Assembly: GCA_045536815.1 (NCBI GenBank)
Contig: JAZSOH010000030.1
Location: 1 to 49,406 of the forward strand
DNA length: 49,406 bases
Reading direction: 5' to 3'
From: UMGS1279 sp045536815
GTDB lineage: Bacteria > Bacillota > Clostridia > Oscillospirales > Acutalibacteraceae
Below the pieces are notes generated by a model. That model searched no databases and was not told the origin of the DNA. It saw only the letters and a program-made list of their open reading frames with translations. Every line of letters begins with the position of its first letter. Position 1 is the stretch's first letter. Of the stretch, positions 7,489-14,691 are shown in pieces. Both the position numbers and the translations under genes were made by a program.

Positions 7489-7644
7489 TTATTCTTTTTC
7501 AAATGCGTCTTTTCCTAGTCCACATATAGGACATACCCAGTCATCAGGTACGTTTTCGAAAGCCGTCCCGGGAGCAACGCCATTTTCGGGGTCGCCCAAA
7601 CTAGGGTCGTAAACATAGCCGCAAGGGCAAACATATTTATCCAT
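7489..7644 (-). CDS. Rubredoxin with a shortened first metal-binding knuckle
   Basis: A 51-residue electron carrier with a single Fe(Cys)4 centre. The second knuckle CPICG (C38, C41) and the core GYVYDP, GVAPGT and DDWVC are typical rubredoxin. The first knuckle reads YVCPCGY, so its cysteines (C6, C8) are separated by one residue, not the usual two. The ATG at 7644 has GGAG nine bases upstream. It probably passes electrons to rubrerythrin or other peroxide/oxygen-reducing enzymes encoded nearby. Confidence 0.92.
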   Translation of the reverse strand: MDKYVCPCGYVYDPSLGDPENGVAPGTAFENVPDDWVCPICGLGKDAFEKE

Positions 7645-7704
7645 ATTTAACACTCCTTTAATTTAGTATTTACTTTAAAATCTTGAATATGATTTTTAAA
7701 AAAT

Positions 7705-8097
7705 TTAATCATCTATTTCGCGTTCTGATTTTACCACGGCACCTGTTTTTGCGTCAATTTCATAACTATATTCGAGATTTCCCGCTTTAAAGTCGATTTC
7801 GAAGTAGGTGCGACGCATTTCTTTGTCAAGTTCAATCTCAAATTCACGAACATTAGCTACGCCAGCATGATTTAAAGCAATTTCCTTCGCCTTTTCTTTT
7901 GAGATAAGAGAAGGAGTCTCCAATGAAGTTGTAGTTGAAAAGGGATTTTTTGTTTCAGGTTCTTTTGCCTCAGACTGTGTTTCGGTATTAGCTCCACCGC
8001 TACCCGTATTATTGTTGGGTATATTTATATTTATTTCGCAACCTGTGAGAAAGGTTGTGAGCATTAAAGCGAGCAGAGCAGTAATGATTTTTTTCAT
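7705..8097 (-). CDS. PepSY-domain lipoprotein
   Basis: A 130-residue exported protein. The N-terminus is a lipoprotein signal peptide with lipobox LTGC (C20). A Thr/Asn/Ser-rich linker covers about 21-65. A single PepSY domain follows (ISKEKAKEIALNHAG ... YFEIDFKAGNLEYSYEIDAKTGAVV). PepSY domains are thought to bind or inhibit extracellular peptidases or to act as sensors; no partner is evident here. AGGGAGGG precedes the ATG. A terminator separates it from the rubrerythrin gene upstream. Confidence 0.85.
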   Translation of the reverse strand: MKKIITALLALMLTTFLTGCEININIPNNNTGSGGANTETQSEAKEPETKNPFSTTTSLETPSLISKEKAKEIALNHAGVANVREFEIELDKEMRRTYFEIDFKAGNLEYSYEIDAKTGAVVKSEREIDD

Positions 8098-8124
8098 AAG
8101 AGTCCCTCCCGTTTAAATGCTTAA

Positions 8125-8164
8125 ATAAAAAGGCACGGAGGAAGGCCATGTCCGACCTTCCTCC
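8125..8164 (-). terminator. Terminator downstream of rubrerythrin
   Basis: On the minus strand, GGAGGAAGG and CCTTCCTCC (8137-8164) enclose a 10-base loop, and TTTTTAT follows after GTGCC. It probably ends the Fur/PerR-rubrerythrin transcript before the lipoprotein gene. Confidence 0.7.
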
Positions 8165-8172
8165 ACTAGTTC

Positions 8173-8715
8173 TTATTTGAAATATCTCTTCAAAAGTCCT
8201 TCAAACGCCTTGCCGTGACGAGCCTCATCGCGAGCCATTTCGTGAACTGTATCGTGAATAGCGTCAAGGCCAAGTTCTTTTGCCATTTTTGCTAGTTCGA
8301 ATTTACCAAGTGTTGCACCGTTTTCTGCATCAACACGCATTTCAAGGTTTTTCTTGGTAGAATCGGTTACAACTTCACCTAAAAGCTCTGCAAATTTAGC
8401 TGCATGCTCTGCCTCTTCGTATGCGGCTTTTTCCCAGTAAAGACCGATTTCAGGATAACCTTCTCTATGTGCTACGCGAGCCATTGCAAGATACATACCA
8501 ACCTCGCTACATTCACCGTTGAAGTTTTCTCTAAGACCTTCAATAATTTTGGGGTCAACGCCCTTTGCAACGCCAACAACGTGCTCAGCTGCCCAAGTTT
8601 TTTCGCCTGCTTGTTCTTTAAACTTTTCGGAACCTGCTTTACAGATAGGGCACTCGTCTGGTGCTGAAGTTCCTTCGTGAACATAACCACAAATCATACA
8701 TACATATTTTTTCAT
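8173..8715 (-). CDS. Reverse rubrerythrin (NADH peroxidase-type)
   Basis: A 180-residue protein that reduces hydrogen peroxide (and oxygen) at a diiron site using electrons from its own rubredoxin centre. The domain order is reversed relative to classical rubrerythrin: an N-terminal rubredoxin-like knuckle pair (C6/C9 and C22/C25) precedes the ferritin-like four-helix bundle with EEAEH and ARDEARHG. The ATG at 8715 follows GGAGGAG; the TTG further upstream lies inside that ribosome binding site. It is 51 bases downstream of the Fur/PerR gene and probably co-transcribed with it. Confidence 0.92.
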   Translation of the reverse strand: MKKYVCMICGYVHEGTSAPDECPICKAGSEKFKEQAGEKTWAAEHVVGVAKGVDPKIIEGLRENFNGECSEVGMYLAMARVAHREGYPEIGLYWEKAAYEEAEHAAKFAELLGEVVTDSTKKNLEMRVDAENGATLGKFELAKMAKELGLDAIHDTVHEMARDEARHGKAFEGLLKRYFK

Positions 8716-8766
8716 AATATACTCCTCCAAATTTAACTTAAATATATTTTTATGCTCGATAGTAAT

Positions 8767-9144
8767 TTATTTATTACATTCGGCGCATATACCAAATAAT
8801 AAAATGTTATGAGATTTCACCTTAATATCATTATGCCTTGAACAGTTATCTACAAAATCTTCAGCAAAAGGTGTATCGAGGTCAACGATTTTTTCGCATT
8901 TCTCACAGTATAGGTGAGGATGGCAAACGGCATTGCCGTCGAAATGGTCGCTGCCGTCAGAAACCTTTAAAGAAATTATCGTACCGGCTTTATCAAGCTC
9001 GGCCAAATTTCTGTAAACAGTACCAAGGCTAATATTGGGTATTATCTTTCGTGCCTCTTCATATATATACGAAGCGGTAGGATGGCTTTTTGTGTTTTTA
9101 AGAATATTCAAAATAGTTTCTCGTTGTTTTGAGTACCTTTTCAT
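8767..9144 (-). CDS. perR: Fur family regulator, probably PerR
   Basis: A 125-residue metal-dependent repressor. An N-terminal winged helix (about 1-75, with SLGTVYRNLAELDKAG) precedes a dimerisation domain containing DHFDGN, HPHLYCEKCEK and a C-terminal CAEC. The two CxxC pairs form the structural zinc site. Next to rubrerythrin, and with the DHFD..HPH regulatory-site pattern, PerR (peroxide sensing) is more likely than Fur. The ATG at 9144 follows AAGGTGG; the upstream extension is operator DNA. A palindrome over the transcription start suggests autorepression. Confidence 0.88.
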   Translation of the reverse strand: MKRYSKQRETILNILKNTKSHPTASYIYEEARKIIPNISLGTVYRNLAELDKAGTIISLKVSDGSDHFDGNAVCHPHLYCEKCEKIVDLDTPFAEDFVDNCSRHNDIKVKSHNILLFGICAECNK

Positions 9145-9155
9145 TTGCACCACCT

Positions 9156-9176
9156 TAATAGTAATGATTACTATTA
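9156..9176 (-). promoter_or_regulatory. Fur/PerR-type operator
   Basis: A perfect 10-1-10 inverted repeat built on AATAGTAAT-N-ATTACTATT, between the -10 box and the regulator's start codon. Its length and A/T-rich TAAT...ATTA form match Fur-family boxes. It covers the expected transcription start, so binding would block initiation of the regulator-rubrerythrin transcript. Confidence 0.8.
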
Positions 9177-9178
9177 TT

Positions 9179-9207
9179 ATAATACACCAACTAATAAATT
9201 TTGTCAA
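9179..9207 (-). promoter_or_regulatory. Promoter of the Fur/PerR-rubrerythrin transcript
   Basis: On the minus strand, a -35 TTGACA (complement of 9202-9207) and a -10 TATTAT (complement of 9179-9184) with 17-base spacing. Confidence 0.8.
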
Positions 9208-9233
9208 GAGGTTCTTGTAAAAATTTTTAAATT

Positions 9234-9950
9234 TTATTTTTTTCTTAGTGTATCTATAATGCAGTGCGCCGAAAGTTCTTCAATTTCAAGGAAATTTACC
9301 GGAGTATTTATTTGTTCTAAATAATGTGCATCAGAATTTGAGAGCAATTTACAGTTTTTAAAATGCGGGTGTGAAGCGCAAATACTTTCAGCTTTTGAAA
9401 GGTCCTTAAACTCGGCAACAGTAAAATCTGCCGCCGGGGGAACAAAGCCCAGATTTGAAAGCAGGGAATAGGAATCTTTATCTACATGGGCAGGAAATGC
9501 AATTCCACCAAGCTCATAAACTGGGGCAAAAACCGAGTCAAACGAAATATCGGTAGCGTTTATAAGAAGGTTTTCTTCTTTCCCTATTATATTGTCTTCG
9601 CTATCCATAATAAGCTGCGAGCCAAATATATTCTCATCATTTTTAATTTTCAAAAGATGGGAATATACATATTCGTTCCACTCGTTTGCTTTTTCTATAT
9701 CGGCAAAAAGGCAAACAGTATGTACCTCTTCAAGCGTTGTAAGCTCCATACCATAAAGGCAAACGACCCCGTAATTTTCGGCCGCTTTTTTTAGAGCGGC
9801 GCAGTTTTTTACAGTGTTGTGGTCGGTAAGAGCAATTGCATCTAGACCATTTACAAACGCCATACCTGCAATGTTAGCGGGGGTCATATCGTTATCCCCG
9901 CAAGGCGAGAGGCAAGAATGTATATGAAAATCGTATGATATTTTAATCAT
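9234..9950 (-). CDS. PHP-domain metal-dependent phosphoesterase
   Basis: A 238-residue PHP protein. The metal-binding motifs are visible in order: DFHIHSCLSPCGDN near the start, LTDHNT, GMELTT, FPAHVD and SNSDAH. They line a trinuclear metal site that hydrolyses phosphoesters; the substrate is unknown. The ATG at 9950 overlaps the stop of the upstream DRTGG gene (ATGATTAA), so the two are translationally coupled. PHP and DRTGG genes often sit beside [FeFe]-hydrogenase-like genes in Clostridia. No hydrogenase is present here. Confidence 0.88.
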   Translation of the reverse strand: MIKISYDFHIHSCLSPCGDNDMTPANIAGMAFVNGLDAIALTDHNTVKNCAALKKAAENYGVVCLYGMELTTLEEVHTVCLFADIEKANEWNEYVYSHLLKIKNDENIFGSQLIMDSEDNIIGKEENLLINATDISFDSVFAPVYELGGIAFPAHVDKDSYSLLSNLGFVPPAADFTVAEFKDLSKAESICASHPHFKNCKLLSNSDAHYLEQINTPVNFLEIEELSAHCIIDTLRKK

Positions 9951-10275
9951 TTTGAAGCGCCTCGTGTACTTTAAGGGCGGTATCAAAAATATTATCTTCA
10001 CTTAGAAGAATGTTAATATTATTTTCCTTAGCTTTTGCTATTACTGTTTCATCAGGCTTAACCGCGTCGGCAAAAACAATGGCGCCGAGCTCGGTTAAAG
10101 AAGCAACAGCAACCGCGTTTATATTTGCCATAACGGTTACCCAAACATAGTCGGTAGGGGCTTTACCCATTACAACGCTTAAAAGGTCGCAACAGTAAAC
10201 GCCTGAAACCTCCCTGTTTTCATCTAGGTTTACAGGGGTAAGGGAAAGCTTATCACAAAGATTTTTAAGATTCAT
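9943..10275 (-). CDS. DRTGG-domain protein
   Basis: A 110-residue protein that consists essentially of one DRTGG domain. This fold is known as a regulatory module in phosphotransacetylases and CBS proteins and may bind a nucleotide or other small ligand. The pattern VSGVYCCDLLSVVMGKAPTD, then NINAVAVASLTELGAIVFAD fits stand-alone DRTGG proteins of Clostridia. GGGAGG lies before the ATG. It overlaps and is co-translated with the PHP gene, which suggests a joint but undefined role. Confidence 0.8.
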   Translation of the reverse strand: MNLKNLCDKLSLTPVNLDENREVSGVYCCDLLSVVMGKAPTDYVWVTVMANINAVAVASLTELGAIVFADAVKPDETVIAKAKENNINILLSEDNIFDTALKVHEALQND

Positions 10276-10375
10276 AAGTTAAATCCTCCCTGAAAGAAAA
10301 CAAATTCAAAATCTTTAAATATATTTTAACACACATTTTTTACTTATTCAAGCAACAATGTTCATATTTAGCCAC

Positions 10376-10404
10376 TTGATTTTGACATATAAACATTATA
10401 TAAT
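10376..10404 (+). promoter_or_regulatory. Promoter of the DUF1287 envelope operon
   Basis: A -35 TTGATT (10376-10381) and a -10 TATAAT (10399-10404) with 17-base spacing, about 30 bases before the DUF1287 start codon. A TTGACA at 10382 overlaps the same site but would be too close to the -10. Confidence 0.65.
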
Positions 10405-10435
10405 TATTTTATTAGTTGTTTTTGGGGGTCTCGGA

Positions 10436-11089
10436 ATGAAAAGAAATAATTATCTGATTATATTTTTTTCTTTAATAATCGTCCTTTTAACCCTTGCTAT
10501 TTTGCTTAAAAATTTTGGTATTTTCCCCACCAAAACGTATGATAATTCTTATTTTGGAATAGAAACCTATAAAAGTAATACTGATAAAGACGGCGATGGG
10601 GTTGACGACCAAAGCGACGTACTGGAAAATGTCTTTAACTATATTAAGACAGAGCCTAAATATAAAAGTAAATATTATGCCACGGGTTACCCTGATGACG
10701 AATATGGCGTCTGCACCGACGTTGTAGCTATGGGGCTAAAGGGTGCAGGGTACGACCTTATGGAACTTTTAAATAAAGATATTTTGAAAAATGGGCAAGA
10801 CTATAATATAGATTCGCCTGATAAGAATATTGATTTTAGAAGGGTTCAAAATCTTAGGGTGTTTTTCGAAAAATATGCAGTTAAGCTTTCAACCGATGTT
10901 CACGATATAAAAGAGTGGCAGGGTGGCGATATAATTGTTTTCAAAAAGCATATCGGAATCGTTTCAAATAAGCGAAACAAAAAAGGTGTAGCGCTGGTTA
11001 TTCACCACGCAAACCCTTATCAAATGCATTATGAAGAAGATATTTTAGAGAGCAGAGACGACATAGTTGGGCATTACAGAATCAGTTGA
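10436..11089 (+). CDS. DUF1287 family membrane-anchored protein
   Basis: A 217-residue protein with an N-terminal transmembrane helix (about 6-28), then an extracytoplasmic domain. DKDGDGVDDQSD looks like a calcium-binding loop. C93 in YGVCTDVV and H172 in FKKHIGIVS are placed like the Cys/His pair of papain/NlpC-P60-like folds, so a cell-wall hydrolase or amidase activity is possible but unproven. The ATG at 10436 is chosen over an upstream ATG because it lies after GGGGGTCTCGGA and gives a normal membrane anchor. It is the first gene of an envelope operon, 24 bases before the LTA-synthase-like gene. Confidence 0.78.
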   Translation: MKRNNYLIIFFSLIIVLLTLAILLKNFGIFPTKTYDNSYFGIETYKSNTDKDGDGVDDQSDVLENVFNYIKTEPKYKSKYYATGYPDDEYGVCTDVVAMGLKGAGYDLMELLNKDILKNGQDYNIDSPDKNIDFRRVQNLRVFFEKYAVKLSTDVHDIKEWQGGDIIVFKKHIGIVSNKRNKKGVALVIHHANPYQMHYEEDILESRDDIVGHYRIS

Positions 11090-11113
11090 TTTTAATATGG
11101 TCAGGAGATTTTT

Positions 11114-12625
11114 ATGAAAACTAGTTATAAAAGTGTTATTCTTAGGGTAGCTTGTGCACTAATTATACTGCTAGGCAGCGCTTCGTTTTTTTCGGCTAAC
11201 TGGTATATAAAAATTTATGGTAAAACAGGCTTTGATTCAATTCTTTTCACCCTTTTTGGTAAGGTTGGGGGAGTGGAAAAGGGGCTTGTATACAGCTATC
11301 TTTTAAAGGGTTTACTTCCCGCTATAATTTTAACTGCAATTTTATGTTTTTTGCTATTTTTTAAAAGTAAAAAAGAAGTTTGGTTTAAGCTTTTTGGCAA
11401 AAAAAGACGTTTTTATCCATTTAAAAATTCTGTAGTAACAGTTTTGTCGGTAGTTCTTTCTTTGATTTTAATTACAAATGCAACGCATAAGGTCGGCTTT
11501 GGCGAATGGCTTTTTTACAGCGTTGACCAAACCGAGCTTTATGATAATGAATATGTTTTTCCTAAAGAAGTGAAAATAACTGCACCAAAAGAAAAGCGAA
11601 ATCTTATATACATTTTCTTAGAGTCTATGGAAAACACCTATCTTTCAAAAGATTTGGGTGGCGCAATGGATGAAAATTTAATACCAGAGCTTTATACACT
11701 CGCAAATGAAAATGTAAATTTTTCGGATAACAGCGGTGTCGGTGGTTGGACCGCAACCCCAAGAACGAGCTGGACTATAGCTTCTTTAGTGGCGCAAACC
11801 TCAGGGGTGGTTGTTACTACCGACGAGGCGGCAGCAAACGAAAAAACGGGTCACTTGCCCGGTGCCGATACGCTTGGCGAAGTTCTTAGTAAAAACGGAT
11901 ATTATCAGACCTTTATGGTAGGCTCTGATGCTAGTTTTGGTAGCCGAGATATGTACTATCTAGAGCACGAATGTGATAAAATTTACGACCTTTTTACTGC
12001 CCGAGAAGATGGTATTGTCCCAAGCGATTACTATGCTTGGTGGGGAATAGAGGATAAATATCTTTATAAGTACGCAAAATCAGAGCTAACTAAAATAGCC
12101 AAAGGGGATAAGCCCTTCGCCTTTACAATGCTAACGGTTGACACTCACCATGTAGACGGCTATTTTTGCAGTGAGTGTAGAAACACACATAGTGAGCAAT
12201 ATTCAAACGTTATATCCTGCGCGAGCAGACAGCTTAATAACTTTATCGAGTGGGTTAAGGCACAAGATTTTTATGAGGATACAACCATAGTTGTTGTCGG
12301 CGACCATCGCAGTATGGACTCGGAATATTTTAAAAGAAATGTCGACGAAAGTTACGATAGAAGAATGTATAACTGTATTATAAATTCAGCAGTAGAGGCC
12401 AAAAACTCAAAAAATAGAGTTTTTACGCCTATGGATATGTTCCCGACAACTCTTTCTGCAATGGGATTTAAGATAGAGGGCGAGAGACTTGCCCTTGGAA
12501 CTAATTTGTTTTCGTCCGAAAAGACTTTGGCCGAGAAATACGGTAAGGATTATATTGATGCAGAACTGCAAAAGCAGTCTACCTTCTACAAGGCTAGTTT
12601 TCTGCAAAAGAAATTTGGTGGATAA
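11114..12625 (+). CDS. LTA synthase family phosphoglycerol/phosphoethanolamine transferase
   Basis: A 503-residue sulfatase-fold membrane enzyme. Three N-terminal hydrophobic segments (about 8-30, 58-84, 106-124) precede the extracellular catalytic domain. E170 in IFLESMEN, a threonine within GGWTATPRTSWT (213-221) and D397/H398 in VVVGDHRSMD fit the metal ligands and Thr nucleophile of LtaS/MdoB enzymes. Such proteins transfer glycerol-phosphate or related head groups from lipids to glycans or teichoic acids. The pattern GGWTATP is closer to the MdoB-like side than to LtaS. AGGAGA precedes the ATG. It lies between DUF1287 and an acyl-ACP thioesterase. Confidence 0.87.
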   Translation: MKTSYKSVILRVACALIILLGSASFFSANWYIKIYGKTGFDSILFTLFGKVGGVEKGLVYSYLLKGLLPAIILTAILCFLLFFKSKKEVWFKLFGKKRRFYPFKNSVVTVLSVVLSLILITNATHKVGFGEWLFYSVDQTELYDNEYVFPKEVKITAPKEKRNLIYIFLESMENTYLSKDLGGAMDENLIPELYTLANENVNFSDNSGVGGWTATPRTSWTIASLVAQTSGVVVTTDEAAANEKTGHLPGADTLGEVLSKNGYYQTFMVGSDASFGSRDMYYLEHECDKIYDLFTAREDGIVPSDYYAWWGIEDKYLYKYAKSELTKIAKGDKPFAFTMLTVDTHHVDGYFCSECRNTHSEQYSNVISCASRQLNNFIEWVKAQDFYEDTTIVVVGDHRSMDSEYFKRNVDESYDRRMYNCIINSAVEAKNSKNRVFTPMDMFPTTLSAMGFKIEGERLALGTNLFSSEKTLAEKYGKDYIDAELQKQSTFYKASFLQKKFGG

Positions 12626-12627
12626 AA

Positions 12628-13347
12628 ATGAAGGCAGTTTTGGAAAAAAACTACGATTTACGCCCAAACGATTTTAACCGCTTTGGCAGACTTACCCCGT
12701 CGGCGATTTTGGATATTTTTCAGGATATGGCGGGAAGGCATAGTATTATAATGGGAGCTGGCCTTGAAAGTTTAAAGAAAAAGGGACTTTTTTGGGTGGT
12801 AGCCAAAATTCGTTTCGAGGTTTTGGGTGATGCGAAAATGTATCAAACCGTAAAGGTTAAAACCTGGCCTCTTAAACCTTCAAGGGTTACCTTTAGAAGA
12901 GAGTGTTTAATAAGTGACTTAGAGGGTAATATTCTTGTTAGGGGAAGTAGCGAGTGGGTTGTAGTTGATAGCGTTAAAAGGCGTATTGCTTCTAGCGAGG
13001 GTGTTTACGTTTTAAACGATGAAGATTATCTTGAAGAGGTAGCATTTGATGATAGAATTTCAAAGGTGCCTACCTTTGAAGCTGGTGGTAATGCATTTAA
13101 AATTTGTCCGCGTTTTTCTGACTTTGATGTCAACGGTCACGTTAACAACACAAAGTATGCGGCTTTTGTATTTGATGCTTTGGCAGAAAGCGAAAACAAA
13201 TTAGATTTTAATTATTTTCAAATAGATTATCACAAAGAGGTACTAAGTGGTGAAGAGCTTAGCATATACATAAAAGGTAGTGGTAACCAAACTTTGTTTT
13301 TAGGAAAATGCAACGAAGAAACTAAATTTTCTTGTCTTATAAAATAA
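12628..13347 (+). CDS. Acyl-ACP thioesterase
   Basis: A 239-residue double-hotdog enzyme that releases fatty acids from acyl carrier protein. The first hotdog contains LDIFQDMAGRHS and WVVAKIRFEV. The second has SDFDVNGHVNNTKYAAFVFD, the D..N.HVNN motif of the FatA/FatB-type active site. Length and motifs match the bacterial family. The start lies only two bases after the previous stop, so it is translated from the same operon message. It may adjust membrane acyl composition together with the envelope genes before it. Confidence 0.88.
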   Translation: MKAVLEKNYDLRPNDFNRFGRLTPSAILDIFQDMAGRHSIIMGAGLESLKKKGLFWVVAKIRFEVLGDAKMYQTVKVKTWPLKPSRVTFRRECLISDLEGNILVRGSSEWVVVDSVKRRIASSEGVYVLNDEDYLEEVAFDDRISKVPTFEAGGNAFKICPRFSDFDVNGHVNNTKYAAFVFDALAESENKLDFNYFQIDYHKEVLSGEELSIYIKGSGNQTLFLGKCNEETKFSCLIK

Positions 13348-13348
13348 A

Positions 13349-13378
13349 AAAAGCCAACCTGTTTTTAGGTTGGCTTTT
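13349..13378 (+). terminator. Bidirectional terminator after the thioesterase gene
   Basis: The stem AAAAGCCAACCT/AGGTTGGCTTTT with a short T-rich loop and A/T tracts on both sides lies between convergent genes. Confidence 0.88.
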
Positions 13379-13386
13379 ACTTTTAA

Positions 13387-14655
13387 TTATACATTTGCTA
13401 GTGCTTGTTCAAGGTCTTCTATAATATCCTGATAATTTTCAATACCTACCGAGAAACGAATGAGACCATCGGTTACACCTGCCGCAATTCTCGCTTCGGG
13501 GGAAAGCTGACGATGGGTATGACTTGCAGGGTGAAGTACACAGGTTCTGGCATCTGCAACGTGGGTTGCAATCATAGCGATTTTTAGACTATCCATAAAC
13601 CTTACTGTAGCTTCCTTATCGCCCTTGACTTCAAAAATTATAACACCGCAGGTGCCATCGGGCATATACTTATTTGCAAGGTCATAGTATTTGTCGCCCT
13701 TGAGACCGGGGTAACTAACCTTCGCAATTTTTGGATGCTTTTCAAGATACTCGGCAACCTTTTTTGCGTTAAAACAATGTCTTTCCATACGAAGAGCCAA
13801 GGTTTCAATACCAATGTTAAGAAGGAAAGCATTCATTGGCGACTGAATAGCGCCAAAATCACGCATAACCTGAGCGGTTGCTTTGGTTATAAAGGCTGCT
13901 TTGCCAAAATCCCTTGTATAAACAACGCCGTGATAGCTGGCGTCGGGGGTAGTAAGGCCTGGGAATTTGCCCGAAGCCTCCCAGTCGAAATTACCGCTAT
14001 CAACAATACAACCGCCAACACCCATATCGTGCCCGTCAAGATATTTGGTGGTTGAGTGAATAACAATATCTGCACCCCACTCAATAGGACGGCAGTTTAT
14101 AGGTGTGGGGAAGGTGTTATCAACCATAAGGGGAACACCATGTCTATGCGCAACCTTTGCCCAAAGCTCAATATCCAAAACTGCAAGAGCGGGGTTAGCA
14201 ACGGTTTCGCCGTAAAGACATTTTGTGTTCTCTTTAAATGCGGCTTCGATTTCTTCTTCGGTGGAATCGGGGCTTATGAATGTAACCTCAATGCCAAGTT
14301 TTTTAAGAGAAACGCCAAAAAGGTTATGACTACCGCCGTAGATTGCCGAAGAGCAAACGAAATGGTCCCCCGCAGAGCAAATATTTATAATTGAATAGAA
14401 CATTGCCGACTGACCGGAAGAGGTGAGCATTGCAGCTGCGCCGCCCTCAAGGTCACAAATTTTTGCGGCAACGCTATCGTTAGTTGGGTTTGCAAGGCGG
14501 GTGTAAAAATAACCGGATTCTTCCAAAGCGAAAAGCTTACCCATATGCTCTGTAGAATCATATTTAAAGGTTGTGCTTTGTGTTATGGGTAGCATTCTTG
14601 GCTCACCATTTTTAGGTTGATAGCCCGACTGAATGCATTTTGTTTCAATTCTCAT
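13387..14655 (-). CDS. metY: O-acetylhomoserine sulfhydrylase family PLP enzyme
   Basis: A 422-residue member of the Cys/Met metabolism PLP family. YTRLANPT (51-58), the SSGQSAM loop (about 79-85), D179 in MVDNTF and the Schiff-base lysine K204 in HSTTKYLDGH are all present. The length and the YTRLANPTNDS version are typical of O-acetyl-L-homoserine sulfhydrylases, which make homocysteine from sulfide. A methionine gamma-lyase cannot be excluded by sequence alone. AAGGAAAGGAG precedes the ATG. The gene follows guaA by 36 bases, so it may be read from the guaA promoter. Confidence 0.85.
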   Translation of the reverse strand: MRIETKCIQSGYQPKNGEPRMLPITQSTTFKYDSTEHMGKLFALEESGYFYTRLANPTNDSVAAKICDLEGGAAAMLTSSGQSAMFYSIINICSAGDHFVCSSAIYGGSHNLFGVSLKKLGIEVTFISPDSTEEEIEAAFKENTKCLYGETVANPALAVLDIELWAKVAHRHGVPLMVDNTFPTPINCRPIEWGADIVIHSTTKYLDGHDMGVGGCIVDSGNFDWEASGKFPGLTTPDASYHGVVYTRDFGKAAFITKATAQVMRDFGAIQSPMNAFLLNIGIETLALRMERHCFNAKKVAEYLEKHPKIAKVSYPGLKGDKYYDLANKYMPDGTCGVIIFEVKGDKEATVRFMDSLKIAMIATHVADARTCVLHPASHTHRQLSPEARIAAGVTDGLIRFSVGIENYQDIIEDLEQALANV

Positions 14656-14691
14656 TTAAAAAACTCCTTTCCTTGCGGAAGACAGAGTTCT

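Noticed and set aside
13405..14394. Several + strand open frames inside metY
   Set aside because: They are antisense shadows of a gene with intact PLP-enzyme motifs, and none has a plausible start signal.
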